A DNA stretch of 64,000 bases from Novosphingobium marinum (GCF_013408095.1 NZ_JACBZF010000003.1:248001-312000), one strand, 5' to 3'; counted from the stretch's first letter, positions 54,889 through 63,493 are shown. Numbers and translations: made by a program. The notes: generated by a model from the sequence alone, not told the origin.

Positions 54889-55296
54889 TCACATGCCTTC
54901 CATGTCGTGATCGGCCATCGAGGACATGTCATGGCCCGCATGGGGATCGGCGGGTTGGGTCGCTTCGCTCGCGGGTTGTGTGCCCGCTGCTGGCGCTGCG
55001 GGTTTGGCAGTTGCGCGTGATGCGGGAGAGGCAGCAGGCCGTGAGGCGGTCGGCGCGGCGCCATTTGTCGAAAGAGCGTCCTGCCGCGCAGTCGCTGCCT
55101 CATCTTCGGAGGGAGAGGCTGCCGGATCGGCGAGGCCCGGCTCGGGTGCCGTGCCAGCCACCACCGCAGCTTCGCCCATAGGCGAAACCTCGGTGATCGG
55201 TGTGCTCTCCTGCGCCTCGTCGCAAGCAGCAAGAGCGGACATCAAGGGCGCGATCGCGAGAAACCCGATCGCTACATTCAATCTGGAAGTACGCAT
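54889..55296 (-). CDS. Met/His-rich lipoprotein of the copper cluster
   Basis: 135-aa lipoprotein: FLAIAPLMSALAAC-D is a lipobox at about residues 12-25, followed by an Ala/Pro-rich linker and the tail DPHAGHDMSSMADHDMEGM, rich in Met, His and Asp as in periplasmic copper-binding proteins. Start ATG at 55296. Lies 14 bases after the DUF2231 gene, in one transcript with it. Likely a periplasmic copper sponge or chaperone; inferred from composition and neighbours. Confidence 0.65.
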   Translation of the reverse strand: MRTSRLNVAIGFLAIAPLMSALAACDEAQESTPITEVSPMGEAAVVAGTAPEPGLADPAASPSEDEAATARQDALSTNGAAPTASRPAASPASRATAKPAAPAAGTQPASEATQPADPHAGHDMSSMADHDMEGM

Positions 55297-55310
55297 GCTT
55301 TTCAACTCCT

Positions 55311-55982
55311 TCAGAGCCAGGAAATACCGAGGTGGTTCGGTCCATGCGCGAGCTCGCCGCCAAGGAAGCCCTGGATGAGAACGAGTGCCGCCATGGAGAA
55401 GATCGAGGCGCGCAACCATGCACGGCTCTGGCTCGGCCTGCTCGCGAGATACGCCATCGCAATACCGAGAACCGCGATCAGCATACCGTTCCATCGATGC
55501 ACCTGCATGACAGTGTCGCCGCCGAACCACAGCCCGGTGTGAATCCATCCGAACAGGACTGCGACCACCGCGCCGATGGCTCCGCCGTAGACAAGCACGC
55601 GCACCGCACTTTCCAGGCCCGCTCCTTTCCGGCGCATCACGAACAATTCGGTGGCCGCAGCCATGAGAAACAAGGCGATCGGGAAATGGATCGTTGCCGG
55701 ATGCAGCTTCTTCATTACGGCCATGAGTCCGGCCTCGCCCACATCCGCATGGCCACCGGCCTCGTCATGGCCTCCGCCCGCTTCGTCGTGCGCGCCGGAC
55801 GACTCGCCAGCATCGGCAGTCTCGCCCATCTGCGCCATGGCCGCCTGGTCGTGCGCATCGCCATTGGTGGCAGCAGGCGCGGCGCTCGCCTGTTCGCCGT
55901 GCTTTTCGTCGCCATGAGCCTGAACGGGTCCGACGAAGAGCAGGCTTGCGGCGAGCAGCGCCAGAAATGAGGGGGCTTTCAT
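55311..55982 (-). CDS. DUF2231 membrane protein with His-rich periplasmic segment
   Basis: 223-aa protein: signal peptide MKAPSFLALLAASLLFVGPVQA, then a loop with repeated HDEAGG and other His/Asp/Glu clusters (about residues 24-85), then four membrane helices starting KLHPATIHFPIALFLM, the DUF2231 signature. Start ATG at 55982; upstream in-frame codons would precede the signal peptide. Expression probably starts at the ECF-like promoter at 56032-56056. Presumed role in copper or heme handling at the membrane. Confidence 0.75.
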   Translation of the reverse strand: MKAPSFLALLAASLLFVGPVQAHGDEKHGEQASAAPAATNGDAHDQAAMAQMGETADAGESSGAHDEAGGGHDEAGGHADVGEAGLMAVMKKLHPATIHFPIALFLMAAATELFVMRRKGAGLESAVRVLVYGGAIGAVVAVLFGWIHTGLWFGGDTVMQVHRWNGMLIAVLGIAMAYLASRPSQSRAWLRASIFSMAALVLIQGFLGGELAHGPNHLGISWL

Positions 55983-56031
55983 GTCTCGTATATCTCCCGA
56001 CCCTGCAGTTAAAGTGCGACCTATGTGCCTG

Positions 56032-56056
56032 ATACGCACCGCAGCCGCATGCCCCT
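56032..56056 (-). promoter_or_regulatory. AGGG-N15-GCGTAT, candidate ECF promoter of the DUF2231-lipoprotein unit
   Basis: Minus strand: AGGG (56053-56056), exactly 15 bases, GCGTAT (56032-56037), 50 bases before the DUF2231 start. The same motif with the same spacing lies upstream of the cnrY-like gene, and a close variant upstream of the divergent methyltransferase, which supports recognition by the ECF sigma factor encoded at 60690-61250. Confidence 0.55.
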
Positions 56057-56213
56057 CGCATTAATTTGATGGTATTGGCGCGACAGATGTGCGTCCGCCG
56101 TATCACGTCTGATGGCGGCACCATCGCGATCGTCGAACGCATTCGGCTCCTGGCCGCGTTCGGCCTGGCGAACGAGGGTAAGGCGTTCGCCCACGCGCAT
56201 TAGCCCCATGGGC

Positions 56214-56945
56214 TCAGGCGAGCTTGCTCTTCTTTGCGCGGCGGCGCAGCCTCGGCATCCGGTTCGCAAGCAGGACGAAACCCGACAGGGCTATGATCGT
56301 ACCGCCAATGCCGAACAGCAGAAGCCACCAACTGTTGATGCGATCACGCTCGGTCCAGTCCATGATGTGCAGGCCCCAGATGAAATCGAACAGGCGCCAA
56401 GTATCACTACGCGCCGCCCCGAGGGTACCGCTGCTGGCATCGATGTAGAGGCGCGTCGAAGCCTCGTCAGCATAGGTGACCTGCCAGGCCGGAAAAGGGC
56501 CGCGAAACTCGGTCCCCACCGGTTCGTGAACGAGCCGCGCGCCTTCGATCGTCGTGCGCGGTCCGGTCCATGCGCGCAAGGCGATGGATCTTGCCGTCGC
56601 AGCCGAGATGGGGGAGAGTTTGCGCCCTGTCACCGGATCGTGAAGGCTCACGCTACCGTCAACCTTTCGGACCTCGGTCACGGCATCGCCGTCGAGCGAA
56701 CGCGTCGTCACCGCTGCAAGAGTACCGTCATTTGCGACCCAGGCCGGGAGCGGGGCATCGGCGGGCAGCGCCTCTTGTTCACGCGAAACGACATGTTCGG
56801 AGCGAACTTCTTCCAGGTCGAGAAACGACATGAGGGCGCCGGTTCCCATCCACAAGAGAACCTGGACACCGACGAAAATCGCCAGCCATTTGTGGATCTT
56901 GCTGCCGAGCACATGCAGGCGCAGCTTCAGCGACGGCGTTGCCAA
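56214..56945 (-). CDS. PepSY-associated membrane protein
   Basis: 243-aa protein of the PepSY/PiuB-like type: an N-terminal helix with the conserved HKWLAIFVGVQVLLWMGTGALM (in pieces), a periplasmic PepSY-like domain (VTYADEASTRLYIDASSGTL) and C-terminal helices with GLHIMDWTERDRINSWWLLLFG. Such proteins occur with metal uptake or reduction systems. Last gene of the cnrYXH-copAB string, 27 bases after the preceding gene. Confidence 0.78.
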   Translation of the reverse strand: MATPSLKLRLHVLGSKIHKWLAIFVGVQVLLWMGTGALMSFLDLEEVRSEHVVSREQEALPADAPLPAWVANDGTLAAVTTRSLDGDAVTEVRKVDGSVSLHDPVTGRKLSPISAATARSIALRAWTGPRTTIEGARLVHEPVGTEFRGPFPAWQVTYADEASTRLYIDASSGTLGAARSDTWRLFDFIWGLHIMDWTERDRINSWWLLLFGIGGTIIALSGFVLLANRMPRLRRRAKKSKLA

Positions 56946-56972
56946 CCGGTGCTACCTCTTCGAAAGCCGTAA

Positions 56973-57491
56973 TCAGTTGCGCGGCGCGCGCGACGAGGAA
57001 TGGTACTGGACGATTCTCCACCCGTCCGCATCGTGAGCAAGCACCGATGTCGCCACGCCGTCGCGCTCGATCACCCGGCCATCGGTAAGTTCGATACGAT
57101 ATCCATACGTCTCATTAGCATGGGCCATGTGCCCCATCCGGGTGACGGTCAGCGTGGGGTCGGTAAAGGTGAAGCTCACGATCGCGTCGAGCTCGGGTCC
57201 GAGATGATGCTCCATGTAATTCGCGAAACTTCCTTCGGCCTTGCCATTCTCGAAGATGGCCGAGTCCTCGGTGAAGAGCGCGCGCATTGCCTGCGCGTCG
57301 CGCGCTTCAAGAGCGGTCCGATAGGCCTTGAGAGTTTCTTCCGCGCCCGTGACATCCTCCGCCGTAGCGTCCATCGCGTGCATCTGATGGTTCGCATGGG
57401 AAGAGTGGTCCATCTGCTGCGCGAAGGCTGGCAGCGGTATCAGCGTGGCAACAAGCGCAGTCGCCGCGATGCGTGTCAGAGTCTTGGTCAT
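56973..57491 (-). CDS. Exported SnoaL/DUF4440-like (NTF2-fold) protein with His/Met motif
   Basis: 172-aa periplasmic protein: signal peptide ending LPAFAQ (about residue 25), a short metal-binding-like stretch MDHSSHANHQMHAMD, then an NTF2-like fold (LKAYRTALEARDAQAMRALFTEDSAIFENGK; WRIVQYHSSSR at the end). Probably a copper-binding accessory factor; no catalytic assignment possible. In line with copB (24-base gap). Confidence 0.72.
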   Translation of the reverse strand: MTKTLTRIAATALVATLIPLPAFAQQMDHSSHANHQMHAMDATAEDVTGAEETLKAYRTALEARDAQAMRALFTEDSAIFENGKAEGSFANYMEHHLGPELDAIVSFTFTDPTLTVTRMGHMAHANETYGYRIELTDGRVIERDGVATSVLAHDADGWRIVQYHSSSRAPRN

Positions 57492-57515
57492 AGGAGTTCT
57501 ATCCTTTTTGAGATT

Positions 57516-58829
57516 TCAGAACCAGAATCGCACACCGACGACATAATTGGTGACGCTCGGATCCTCTCCCGCGGCCCGCGCAAAATCCGCGCTGTCGCCG
57601 ATGCGCCATTCCTGCGAAACGCCGACATAGGGTGCGAATTCGCGTGCGAACTCGTAGCGAAGACGCAGGCCCGCCTCGATCCGATCGAGCCCGGCACCGA
57701 TGCCCAGCTCGGGAATGTCCTGCGCAGAAAGCGCGACCTCGGCTCTCGGTTGGAGGATCAACCGCTGCGTGATGCGCTGGTCGAGTTCGCCCTCGATCCG
57801 CGCGGTCACATCGCCCTTGGTGGACACGAAGGCCGCAGCATCGACCTCGAAACGGTACGGCATGAGGCCCTGGATCCCGATAACCGCGTGCGTGCGCTCC
57901 GGACCGGTGAGGTCCTGGCGAACACCCGCCTGGAAATCGAAGAAGGGCGCAATGGCGCGGCTCCAGAGCGCCTGAACCTCGGCGCCTTCTATGGGTTCGC
58001 CGAAGCTGCCCTCCCCCTCTGACTTGAACCAGAATTTGTCGATGTCGCCGCCATAATAGCCCTGGATGTCCCACAGATATCCATCCTTCCCCTCGCGGGC
58101 GCGGTATTCGAACCGATCGCCCTGAAACCAGAAGCGCATTCCTCCGTCGGTCTCGCGGACAAGCTCGCGGCGCGCTTCGTTCATGGCTTCCTCGCCCCAG
58201 ATGGCGACCGCCGCGCGCGCGGGGCCGCTCCCGGCTTCTGGAGGAGGCGGCAGCAGCGGGATATCATCGTCCGCGCCCATCTGCATCGCCGAATGGTCCA
58301 TGCCCTGCATGTCCTGCGAAGGCGTCTCCCCATGGTTCATCTGGCTGTGATCCATCTGCCCATGGTCCATCGACGAACTGGCTTCCGCCTGTCCCATCTC
58401 GCCGTGATTCATCTGCGAATGATCCATCGCGCCTTCGGCAGGCTTGCCCTGCGGCACCGAGCCGTGATCCATTCCGTCATGACTTTCGGGCGATGCCTGT
58501 GGACGGGCAGCGTCCATCGGCATTGTCATGCCAGAATGACCGTCCCGAGCGGTCATCGAACCATGATCCATGGTTGAATGATCCATCTCGGAGTGGTCCA
58601 TGGCGGCTTCAGGCTGAGCAGCCGGTTCGCATGCTCCATCTGCTACGGGATGCCCCATTGCGCGATGGCGCTCGGCTTCTAGTTCGCACTTTGTCTTCGC
58701 GTCAGACTGCGCCTCGACACTCTGCTGCGGTTCCGTCGGCGAATGACCGGCATGCTGCGCCGCCGCGGGGGAGGCGAGAACTGAGCCGGCTGCGACCGAT
58801 GCGAGCAGGCTGGCAATACGAATTTTCAT
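57516..58829 (-). CDS. copB: CopB/PcoB copper-resistance outer-membrane protein
   Basis: 437-aa outer-membrane protein. After the signal peptide (AGSVLASPAAAQ) comes a long Met/His/Asp-rich region with many MDHS/MDHG repeats (about residues 25-180), then the CopB barrel domain (WDIQGYYGGDIDKFWFKSEGEG; EWRIGDSADFARAAGEDPSV) ending in Phe, as outer-membrane barrels do. Binds copper at the outer membrane together with CopA. The start overlaps the copA stop by four bases. Confidence 0.92.
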   Translation of the reverse strand: MKIRIASLLASVAAGSVLASPAAAQHAGHSPTEPQQSVEAQSDAKTKCELEAERHRAMGHPVADGACEPAAQPEAAMDHSEMDHSTMDHGSMTARDGHSGMTMPMDAARPQASPESHDGMDHGSVPQGKPAEGAMDHSQMNHGEMGQAEASSSMDHGQMDHSQMNHGETPSQDMQGMDHSAMQMGADDDIPLLPPPPEAGSGPARAAVAIWGEEAMNEARRELVRETDGGMRFWFQGDRFEYRAREGKDGYLWDIQGYYGGDIDKFWFKSEGEGSFGEPIEGAEVQALWSRAIAPFFDFQAGVRQDLTGPERTHAVIGIQGLMPYRFEVDAAAFVSTKGDVTARIEGELDQRITQRLILQPRAEVALSAQDIPELGIGAGLDRIEAGLRLRYEFAREFAPYVGVSQEWRIGDSADFARAAGEDPSVTNYVVGVRFWF

Positions 58830-60634
58830 GCTTCGCTCCCGTCGGGATTGGCGACCGTGACGATCTGAAACATCCCGGCATGCATGTGGTAGAGAAGGTG
58901 ACAGTGGAAGGCCCAGTCGCCCGGCTCGTCCGCCGTCAGGTCGAACTGCGCGCTGCCACCCGGCTGCAGGATTACCGTGTGCTTGAGCGGTTGACGATCG
59001 GCCGGCGCGCCATTGACCAGCTCGAAGAAATGACCGTGCAGGTGAATGGGGTGCGCCATCATCGTGTCGTTGATAAGTTTCACGCGCACGCGCTCGTTAT
59101 AGGCGAAACGGATCGGCTCGTCTGAGACGGCGGAGAACTTCTTGCCGTCGAACGACCACATGTAGCGCTCCATATTGCCGGTCAGATGAATTTCCATTCG
59201 CCGGGACGGCGTGCGGCCCTCGCGGTGCGGCGTCAGAGCGCGCAGCTTGCGATAGTCGAGCGTACGATGCGGCACATCGGCGAGACCGATGCCGGGATCG
59301 CCCATGCGGTCGACCGGGTTCATCGAGACCATGTCGAGACCGGGCCCGACCTTCACATCGGGCGGCAGAAGCGACGTGTCGCGCATCTGCATCCCCGACA
59401 TGCCGGCCATGCCTGCCATCTCGGATTGGCCGGACGAACCATGATCCATCCCCGCCATGTCGCCGCCACTTCCGTGGTCCATGCCCGACATGCCGGCATC
59501 GCCAGACGAGCCGTGGTCCATGCCGCTCATGCCCATGTCGGCCATGGTCAGAAGCGGCGGATCGCGCAGCGGCGGAATGGCGGCGCGAGCGCCGGGTGTG
59601 CTCGCGAGTGTGGCAATACCCATGCCCGAGCGGTCCATCGACTCCGCGACCAGCGTGTAGGCCTGTTGCGCGCCCGGCGTCACGACGACGTCATAGGTCT
59701 CGGCCACACCGATCTGGAACTCGTCGACCTCAACCGGCTCGACGTTCTGCCCGTCTGCCTGAACGATGGTCATCGGCAGGCCGGGAATGCGAATATTGAA
59801 GAAGGTCATGGCGCCGGCATTGATGAAGCGCAGTCGCACGCGTTCGCCCGGGCGGAAGAGGTATTCCAGATTGTCGAGCGGGCCATGGCCGTTCAGAAGA
59901 TAGGTATAAGCCGCGCTCGACACGTCGAGGATGTCCGTCGGCATCATGCGCATTTTCGCCCACATCCGGCGATCCTCGCCCGAAAGCGGGTAATCGTCGG
60001 TCCATGTATTCTGGTTGTAGTTGAAGTAGCCTTCGCCCTTCTTGAGCTTGTCGAAAATCGTGTGAGGCGACATTTCGCTGAATTCGCTCAGCACCACGAT
60101 ATATTCGCGGTCGGCCTGAACCGGATCGGGTCCGGCGGGATCGACCACGATCGCGCCGTAATGCCCGGCCTGCTCCTGCAGGCCGCTATGCGAGTGCCAC
60201 CAGTAGGTACCTGACTGGCGAACCGGAAATTCTGCGGTGAAGGTCTCTCCCGGTTTGACACCGGGGAAGCTGACGCCGGGCACTCCATCGAGCTGAAACG
60301 GCACGAGCAGACCGTGCCAGTGGATCGAGGTATCTTCCTCGAGCTGGTTATGGACATTGAGCCGGACGGTCGTGCCTTCCTGCAATCGCAACAGCGGACC
60401 AGGGATAGTGCCGTTGACGGCGATCGCTCCCCCGCGCCTGTTACCGGTCGCGAAAGCCGATCGGGCAACGTTGAGGTCGATATTGGGGCCAGATACCTCG
60501 TCCAGCCCCTTGCGGGCGTTACCTGCGAGGATGTCCGCGCCGCGTGCCCAGGCAGGCATCGCCCCGGCAAGGCCGAGCAGGCCCATTCCTCCTGCTCCGG
60601 CTCCGAGAAACTTGCGTCGATTGACGGCGATCAT
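58826..60634 (-). CDS. copA: CopA/PcoA multicopper oxidase
   Basis: 602-aa periplasmic multicopper oxidase that oxidises Cu(I) and protects the periplasm. A Tat signal (NRRKFLGAGAGGMG) is at the N-terminus. Copper ligands: HWHGLLVP and WWHSHSGLQEQ in the first domain, HPIHLHGHFFE and HCHLLYHMHAGMF near the C-terminus. A Met/His-rich insert with repeated GMSGMDHGS and MAGMDHGSSG lies before the last domain, typical of CopA. Follows the sigma-factor gene by 55 bases with no terminator, so it is probably in the cnrYXH transcript. Confidence 0.94.
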   Translation of the reverse strand: MIAVNRRKFLGAGAGGMGLLGLAGAMPAWARGADILAGNARKGLDEVSGPNIDLNVARSAFATGNRRGGAIAVNGTIPGPLLRLQEGTTVRLNVHNQLEEDTSIHWHGLLVPFQLDGVPGVSFPGVKPGETFTAEFPVRQSGTYWWHSHSGLQEQAGHYGAIVVDPAGPDPVQADREYIVVLSEFSEMSPHTIFDKLKKGEGYFNYNQNTWTDDYPLSGEDRRMWAKMRMMPTDILDVSSAAYTYLLNGHGPLDNLEYLFRPGERVRLRFINAGAMTFFNIRIPGLPMTIVQADGQNVEPVEVDEFQIGVAETYDVVVTPGAQQAYTLVAESMDRSGMGIATLASTPGARAAIPPLRDPPLLTMADMGMSGMDHGSSGDAGMSGMDHGSGGDMAGMDHGSSGQSEMAGMAGMSGMQMRDTSLLPPDVKVGPGLDMVSMNPVDRMGDPGIGLADVPHRTLDYRKLRALTPHREGRTPSRRMEIHLTGNMERYMWSFDGKKFSAVSDEPIRFAYNERVRVKLINDTMMAHPIHLHGHFFELVNGAPADRQPLKHTVILQPGGSAQFDLTADEPGDWAFHCHLLYHMHAGMFQIVTVANPDGSEA

Positions 60635-60689
60635 AAAGGGCTCCTGACTTGGCGTTTACCGTTACTTACGCGCGCGCCCATCCAACCCC

Positions 60690-61250
60690 TCAAAGTTTTT
60701 CGAAGCGCTCCTTTAGCCTGTTGCGCGCGCGGTATACGCGGGTTTCGATCGCCTTTTCGGTCGTTCCGAGAAGATCGGCCGCCTCGGCCTGGCTACGCCC
60801 CTCGATGGTCACGAGCACGAGGGCTTCGCGCAGCCTTACGGGCATTCGCGCGATCTCCGCCTGAACGAGATTGAGCTCTTCCCTGGAAACGGCCGACGTT
60901 TCAGGACCCGGCAAATCGTCGGCGATGGAATGGAGTTCGTCATCACCCGACAGTCCGAAAAAGCCCGCGACCTTGCGCCTGCGCAGACGGTCCCGGCAGC
61001 GGTTGAGGACGACGGTTGTCAGATAGGGTCCGATCGGCTTGTCCGGATCGAGCCGATGGCGCGTCAGCCACACCGAAGCAAGGCTGTCCTGAACAACGTC
61101 CTCTGCCTGAGAAGGAGAGGAAAGCATGCGTGTCGCGAGCGCGAGAAGCCGGCCCGTTTCATGCTCGATGAGCTGGGTAAAAGCCCGCTTGCTTCCGGCC
61201 CTTGCCTGCGAAACAAGGGCCTCGTCCGGATTGTCGCCCGCCCCCGACAT
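60690..61250 (-). CDS. CnrH-like ECF sigma factor
   Basis: 186-aa sigma-70 family factor of the ECF type. Region 2 shows AFTQLIEHETGRLLALATRML and SQAEDVVQDSLASVWLTRHRL; region 4 shows LREALVLVTIEGRSQAEAADLLGTTEKAIETRVYRARNRL (in pieces). Gene order cnrY-cnrX-cnrH is kept, with a six-base gap to the cnrX-like gene. In Cupriavidus CnrH drives cobalt-nickel efflux; here no cnrCBA efflux genes are present and copA follows, so copper is the likelier signal. Confidence 0.9.
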   Translation of the reverse strand: MSGAGDNPDEALVSQARAGSKRAFTQLIEHETGRLLALATRMLSSPSQAEDVVQDSLASVWLTRHRLDPDKPIGPYLTTVVLNRCRDRLRRRKVAGFFGLSGDDELHSIADDLPGPETSAVSREELNLVQAEIARMPVRLREALVLVTIEGRSQAEAADLLGTTEKAIETRVYRARNRLKERFEKL

Positions 61251-61256
61251 GGCGCT

Positions 61257-61691
61257 TCAGTCGCGCGGGTCGCGGGTCAGGGCGTCGGAGACCTTGCGGT
61301 CGAACTGGCGTTGCTGCTCGGGTTCGAGAATTTCGCGCATGTCGAAGACATGCCGCACCGTTGCCTTCTGCAGATCGCCCATACGCGCATGCACCTCGTC
61401 GATCGCGGCCGAAACCTCGGGACCGTACTCGTGCTCATTTTCCATCGCCTGGGCGAGCCGGGCATTGGCTGCGCGCGCCGATCCTTCGAGCCGTGCCCTT
61501 TCGACAGCGAAACGAGCCTCGAGCGCATCGAGACGCTGCTCCTGGTCGGCCGTCAGGGTGAGTTCGTCGTGCACGAAATCGTGGAGGCCGGAGCCAGCCT
61601 CGTGATTGGCCCAGCGGTCCGCGGCAATCGCGCCGAGGCATCCTGCAAGTGCTGCGAGAAGCACCGCGAGAACGATATGCGTCGTCTTCAA
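61257..61691 (-). CDS. CnrX/ZraP-like periplasmic metal sensor
   Basis: 144-aa protein with an N-terminal membrane anchor (HIVLAVLLAALAGCLGAIAADRW) and a helical periplasmic domain (LTLTADQEQRLDALEARFAVERARLEG; MREILEPEQQRQFDRKVSD), the CnrX/RcnR-like heavy-metal sensor layout. His and Met residues near the C-terminal half (HVFDM) may bind the metal. It would relay metal to the CnrY-like anti-sigma factor. Four bases from the upstream gene and six from the downstream one. Confidence 0.82.
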   Translation of the reverse strand: MKTTHIVLAVLLAALAGCLGAIAADRWANHEAGSGLHDFVHDELTLTADQEQRLDALEARFAVERARLEGSARAANARLAQAMENEHEYGPEVSAAIDEVHARMGDLQKATVRHVFDMREILEPEQQRQFDRKVSDALTRDPRD

Positions 61692-61694
61692 ACC

Positions 61695-61991
61695 CTATTG
61701 CTCCACATGGAGGAGCGCCGATGGGGACAGCTGTTCGCCGAGGATAAGACTCTCGCCAAATGACGCGGAAGACGTGCCATAGCCGCCGGGCCAACCGCTC
61801 GTTCCGGCGCCAGCTCCAAGCCCGACGACGAACAGACCGACGAACAGAGCCGTCCGGCGGCGTCGGTCGGCGATTTCGCCAAGCTGTCCGGCGCGCTGCC
61901 AAACGCCATCCATGAAGTCGGCGGGGACCTCGCTGGTGCCGGTGGCGGAAAGGGTTCCGAGCACCGCATCAAGAGAGTGATTGTCACGCAT
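61695..61991 (-). CDS. CnrY-like membrane anti-sigma factor
   Basis: 98-aa protein with a short cytoplasmic head (MRDNHSLDAVLGTLSATGTSEVPADFMDGVWQRAG in pieces), one membrane helix (ALFVGLFVVGLGAGAG) and a small periplasmic tail, the CnrY arrangement in which the head holds the sigma factor. Start ATG at 61991 with AGGAG eight bases upstream; 17 codons of open frame further upstream are not used. First gene of the operon; the ECF-like promoter lies at 62023-62047. Confidence 0.75.
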   Translation of the reverse strand: MRDNHSLDAVLGTLSATGTSEVPADFMDGVWQRAGQLGEIADRRRRTALFVGLFVVGLGAGAGTSGWPGGYGTSSASFGESLILGEQLSPSALLHVEQ

Positions 61992-62022
61992 CCGAAAAAC
62001 TCCTGTGGGTTGCACGTGTCCT

Positions 62023-62047
62023 ATACGCGCTCGCCTGCACAATCCCT
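62023..62047 (-). promoter_or_regulatory. AGGG-N15-GCGTAT, candidate autoregulated ECF promoter of cnrYXH-copAB
   Basis: Minus strand: AGGG (62044-62047), exactly 15 bases, GCGTAT (62023-62028), 32 bases before the cnrY-like start. Identical elements and spacing to the site at 56032-56056. Position fits transcription starting about 25 bases before the ATG. Confidence 0.6.
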
Positions 62048-62063
62048 TAAACTTCTTTTTTTG

Positions 62064-62088
62064 AGGGAATGTCCACCACCATACGTAA
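62064..62088 (+). promoter_or_regulatory. AGGG-N15-ACGTAA, divergent ECF-like promoter
   Basis: Plus strand: AGGG (62064-62067), exactly 15 bases, ACGTAA (62083-62088), 36 bases before the methyltransferase start. Differs from the other two sites at the first and last base of the second element. Together with the minus-strand site it makes a compact divergent control region. Confidence 0.45.
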
Positions 62089-62124
62089 TCGAGACGGGTC
62101 TGTCAGAATCGGGTCGAACCCGGG

Positions 62125-62829
62125 ATGAATGGAAACCAACTCGTGAGCAATATCACCGCACCTGAAGATCACGGCGAATTTACGCCTCTTCTTGGCAAGA
62201 GCTTTCTGACGCCGCTTTACGACCGGGCGATCGGTCTGTTCACCCGCGAACATCTCTGGCGCCAAAGGATTGTCGAAGAGCTGCACCTTGTCCCCGGCGA
62301 CCGGGTGATCGATGTTGGCAGCGGAACCGGCACTCTTCTCAAGGCCTTGATGACGGATTGTCCGGAAGCGGGTCTGATCGGTGTCGAACCCGACCCGGAT
62401 GCGCTCGCGCTTGCGCGGCGCAAGTTTGGCACGGGAGCCGATCTCGTGAAATGGCACAATGGCTTTCTCGAAAGCCTCAAGCTACCCGCAGGGTGGCAGC
62501 CGAACAAGATCGTCAGCAGCCTCGTCCTGCACCAGGTCCCCTTGCGCAAGAAGCAGACAATCCTGGAAACCATCGAAAGCTTGCTCGTGCCAGGCGGAAC
62601 CGTGTTGATCTCCGATTATATGAAGCAGGATAGCCCACTCATGCGGAGCCTCTTCCGGGCGACCGTCCAGTCTCTTGACGGCATAAGCGACACGCAGCCC
62701 AGCGCCGACGGCGAAGTCGAAAAACTGTTCGCCGAAATCTTCACCGAGCCATGCCTGCTCCAACGGTTCCCGACGGCAACCGGGACGATCTCGCTATGGC
62801 GCGGATACAAGAAAGGAATTGCACAATGA
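62125..62829 (+). CDS. Class I SAM-dependent methyltransferase
   Basis: 234-aa methyltransferase with the SAM-binding motif VIDVGSGTGTLLKAL near residues 60-74, acidic end of strand 2 in GVEPDPDALALARRKF and SSLVLHQVPLRKKQTIL after it. Similar genes accompany metal-resistance operons, but the methyl acceptor is unknown. Its stop overlaps the DUF411 gene start (ATGA), so both are co-translated. Start chosen as ATG 62125; a GTG at 62143 is possible. Confidence 0.85.
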   Translation: MNGNQLVSNITAPEDHGEFTPLLGKSFLTPLYDRAIGLFTREHLWRQRIVEELHLVPGDRVIDVGSGTGTLLKALMTDCPEAGLIGVEPDPDALALARRKFGTGADLVKWHNGFLESLKLPAGWQPNKIVSSLVLHQVPLRKKQTILETIESLLVPGGTVLISDYMKQDSPLMRSLFRATVQSLDGISDTQPSADGEVEKLFAEIFTEPCLLQRFPTATGTISLWRGYKKGIAQ

Positions 62830-63290
62830 ATTTGAAAAAGCCTTCGCTGCTCCGGCGATCGATTAGCGGCGCGGCCTTGCTCGTGCTGGCAGCCTGTTCG
62901 AACGTGGCTCAGGCAGCGACCTATACGATGTTCCGGGATCCAGGATGTGGGTGCTGTCTCAACTGGGCAGGCCATGTCGAAGACGGGATGAACACGAAGG
63001 TGGCATCGGTCGACAGCAACGACATGGCGGCGATCAAGACCGCGCGGGGCGTACCCCAAGAGTTATGGTCATGCCATACGATGGAGGTCGATGGATACAT
63101 CATCGAAGGTCACGTGCCTGCAGAAGCCGTCGCCAAGCTTTTGCGCGAACGGCCCGCCGGCGTTGCCGGCCTCGCGGTTCCGGGAATGCCTCTGGGATCG
63201 CCCGGCATGGAGGCCGGAAACCGGGTGCAGCCCTTCGAGGTCATCGCCTTTGGTTCAGCCGGACGGAGCGTCTTCGCGTCGTTTCCGTGA
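62826..63290 (+). CDS. DUF411 copper-cluster lipoprotein
   Basis: 154-aa DUF411 protein: signal peptide with a lipobox-like LAAC (about residues 20-23), then YTMFRDPGCGCCLNWAGHVE with the family CxCC motif, and WSCHTMEVDGYIIEGHVPAEAV. DUF411 proteins are common in copper-resistance loci and probably bind copper in the periplasm. The start overlaps the methyltransferase stop. Confidence 0.85.
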   Translation: MNLKKPSLLRRSISGAALLVLAACSNVAQAATYTMFRDPGCGCCLNWAGHVEDGMNTKVASVDSNDMAAIKTARGVPQELWSCHTMEVDGYIIEGHVPAEAVAKLLRERPAGVAGLAVPGMPLGSPGMEAGNRVQPFEVIAFGSAGRSVFASFP

Positions 63291-63413
63291 GTGTGTGGAA
63301 CCACACCATGCGTCACCGTGAAAGGGATGAAGGTGATGAAGATTATTTGCGGGAAGCGACACAGAACCCGGTAAAACCGGGACAGGCGGTAAGAAGCCTA
63401 TCGAATTCTCGCA

Positions 63414-63449
63414 GGGTCCGGGGCTGGCTGCCCCCACCGCCCCGGACCC
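63414..63449. terminator. Perfect 11-bp GC-rich hairpin after the DUF411 gene
   Basis: GGGTCCGGGGC (63414-63424) and GCCCCGGACCC (63439-63449) with a 14-base loop, no T-run. It lies between the DUF411 and DUF5676 genes and probably ends or attenuates the methyltransferase-DUF411 message. Confidence 0.45.
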
Positions 63450-63493
63450 GTCCAATTGTATGATTTAAGCACGCATGAAGTGGGAGAAATGCG

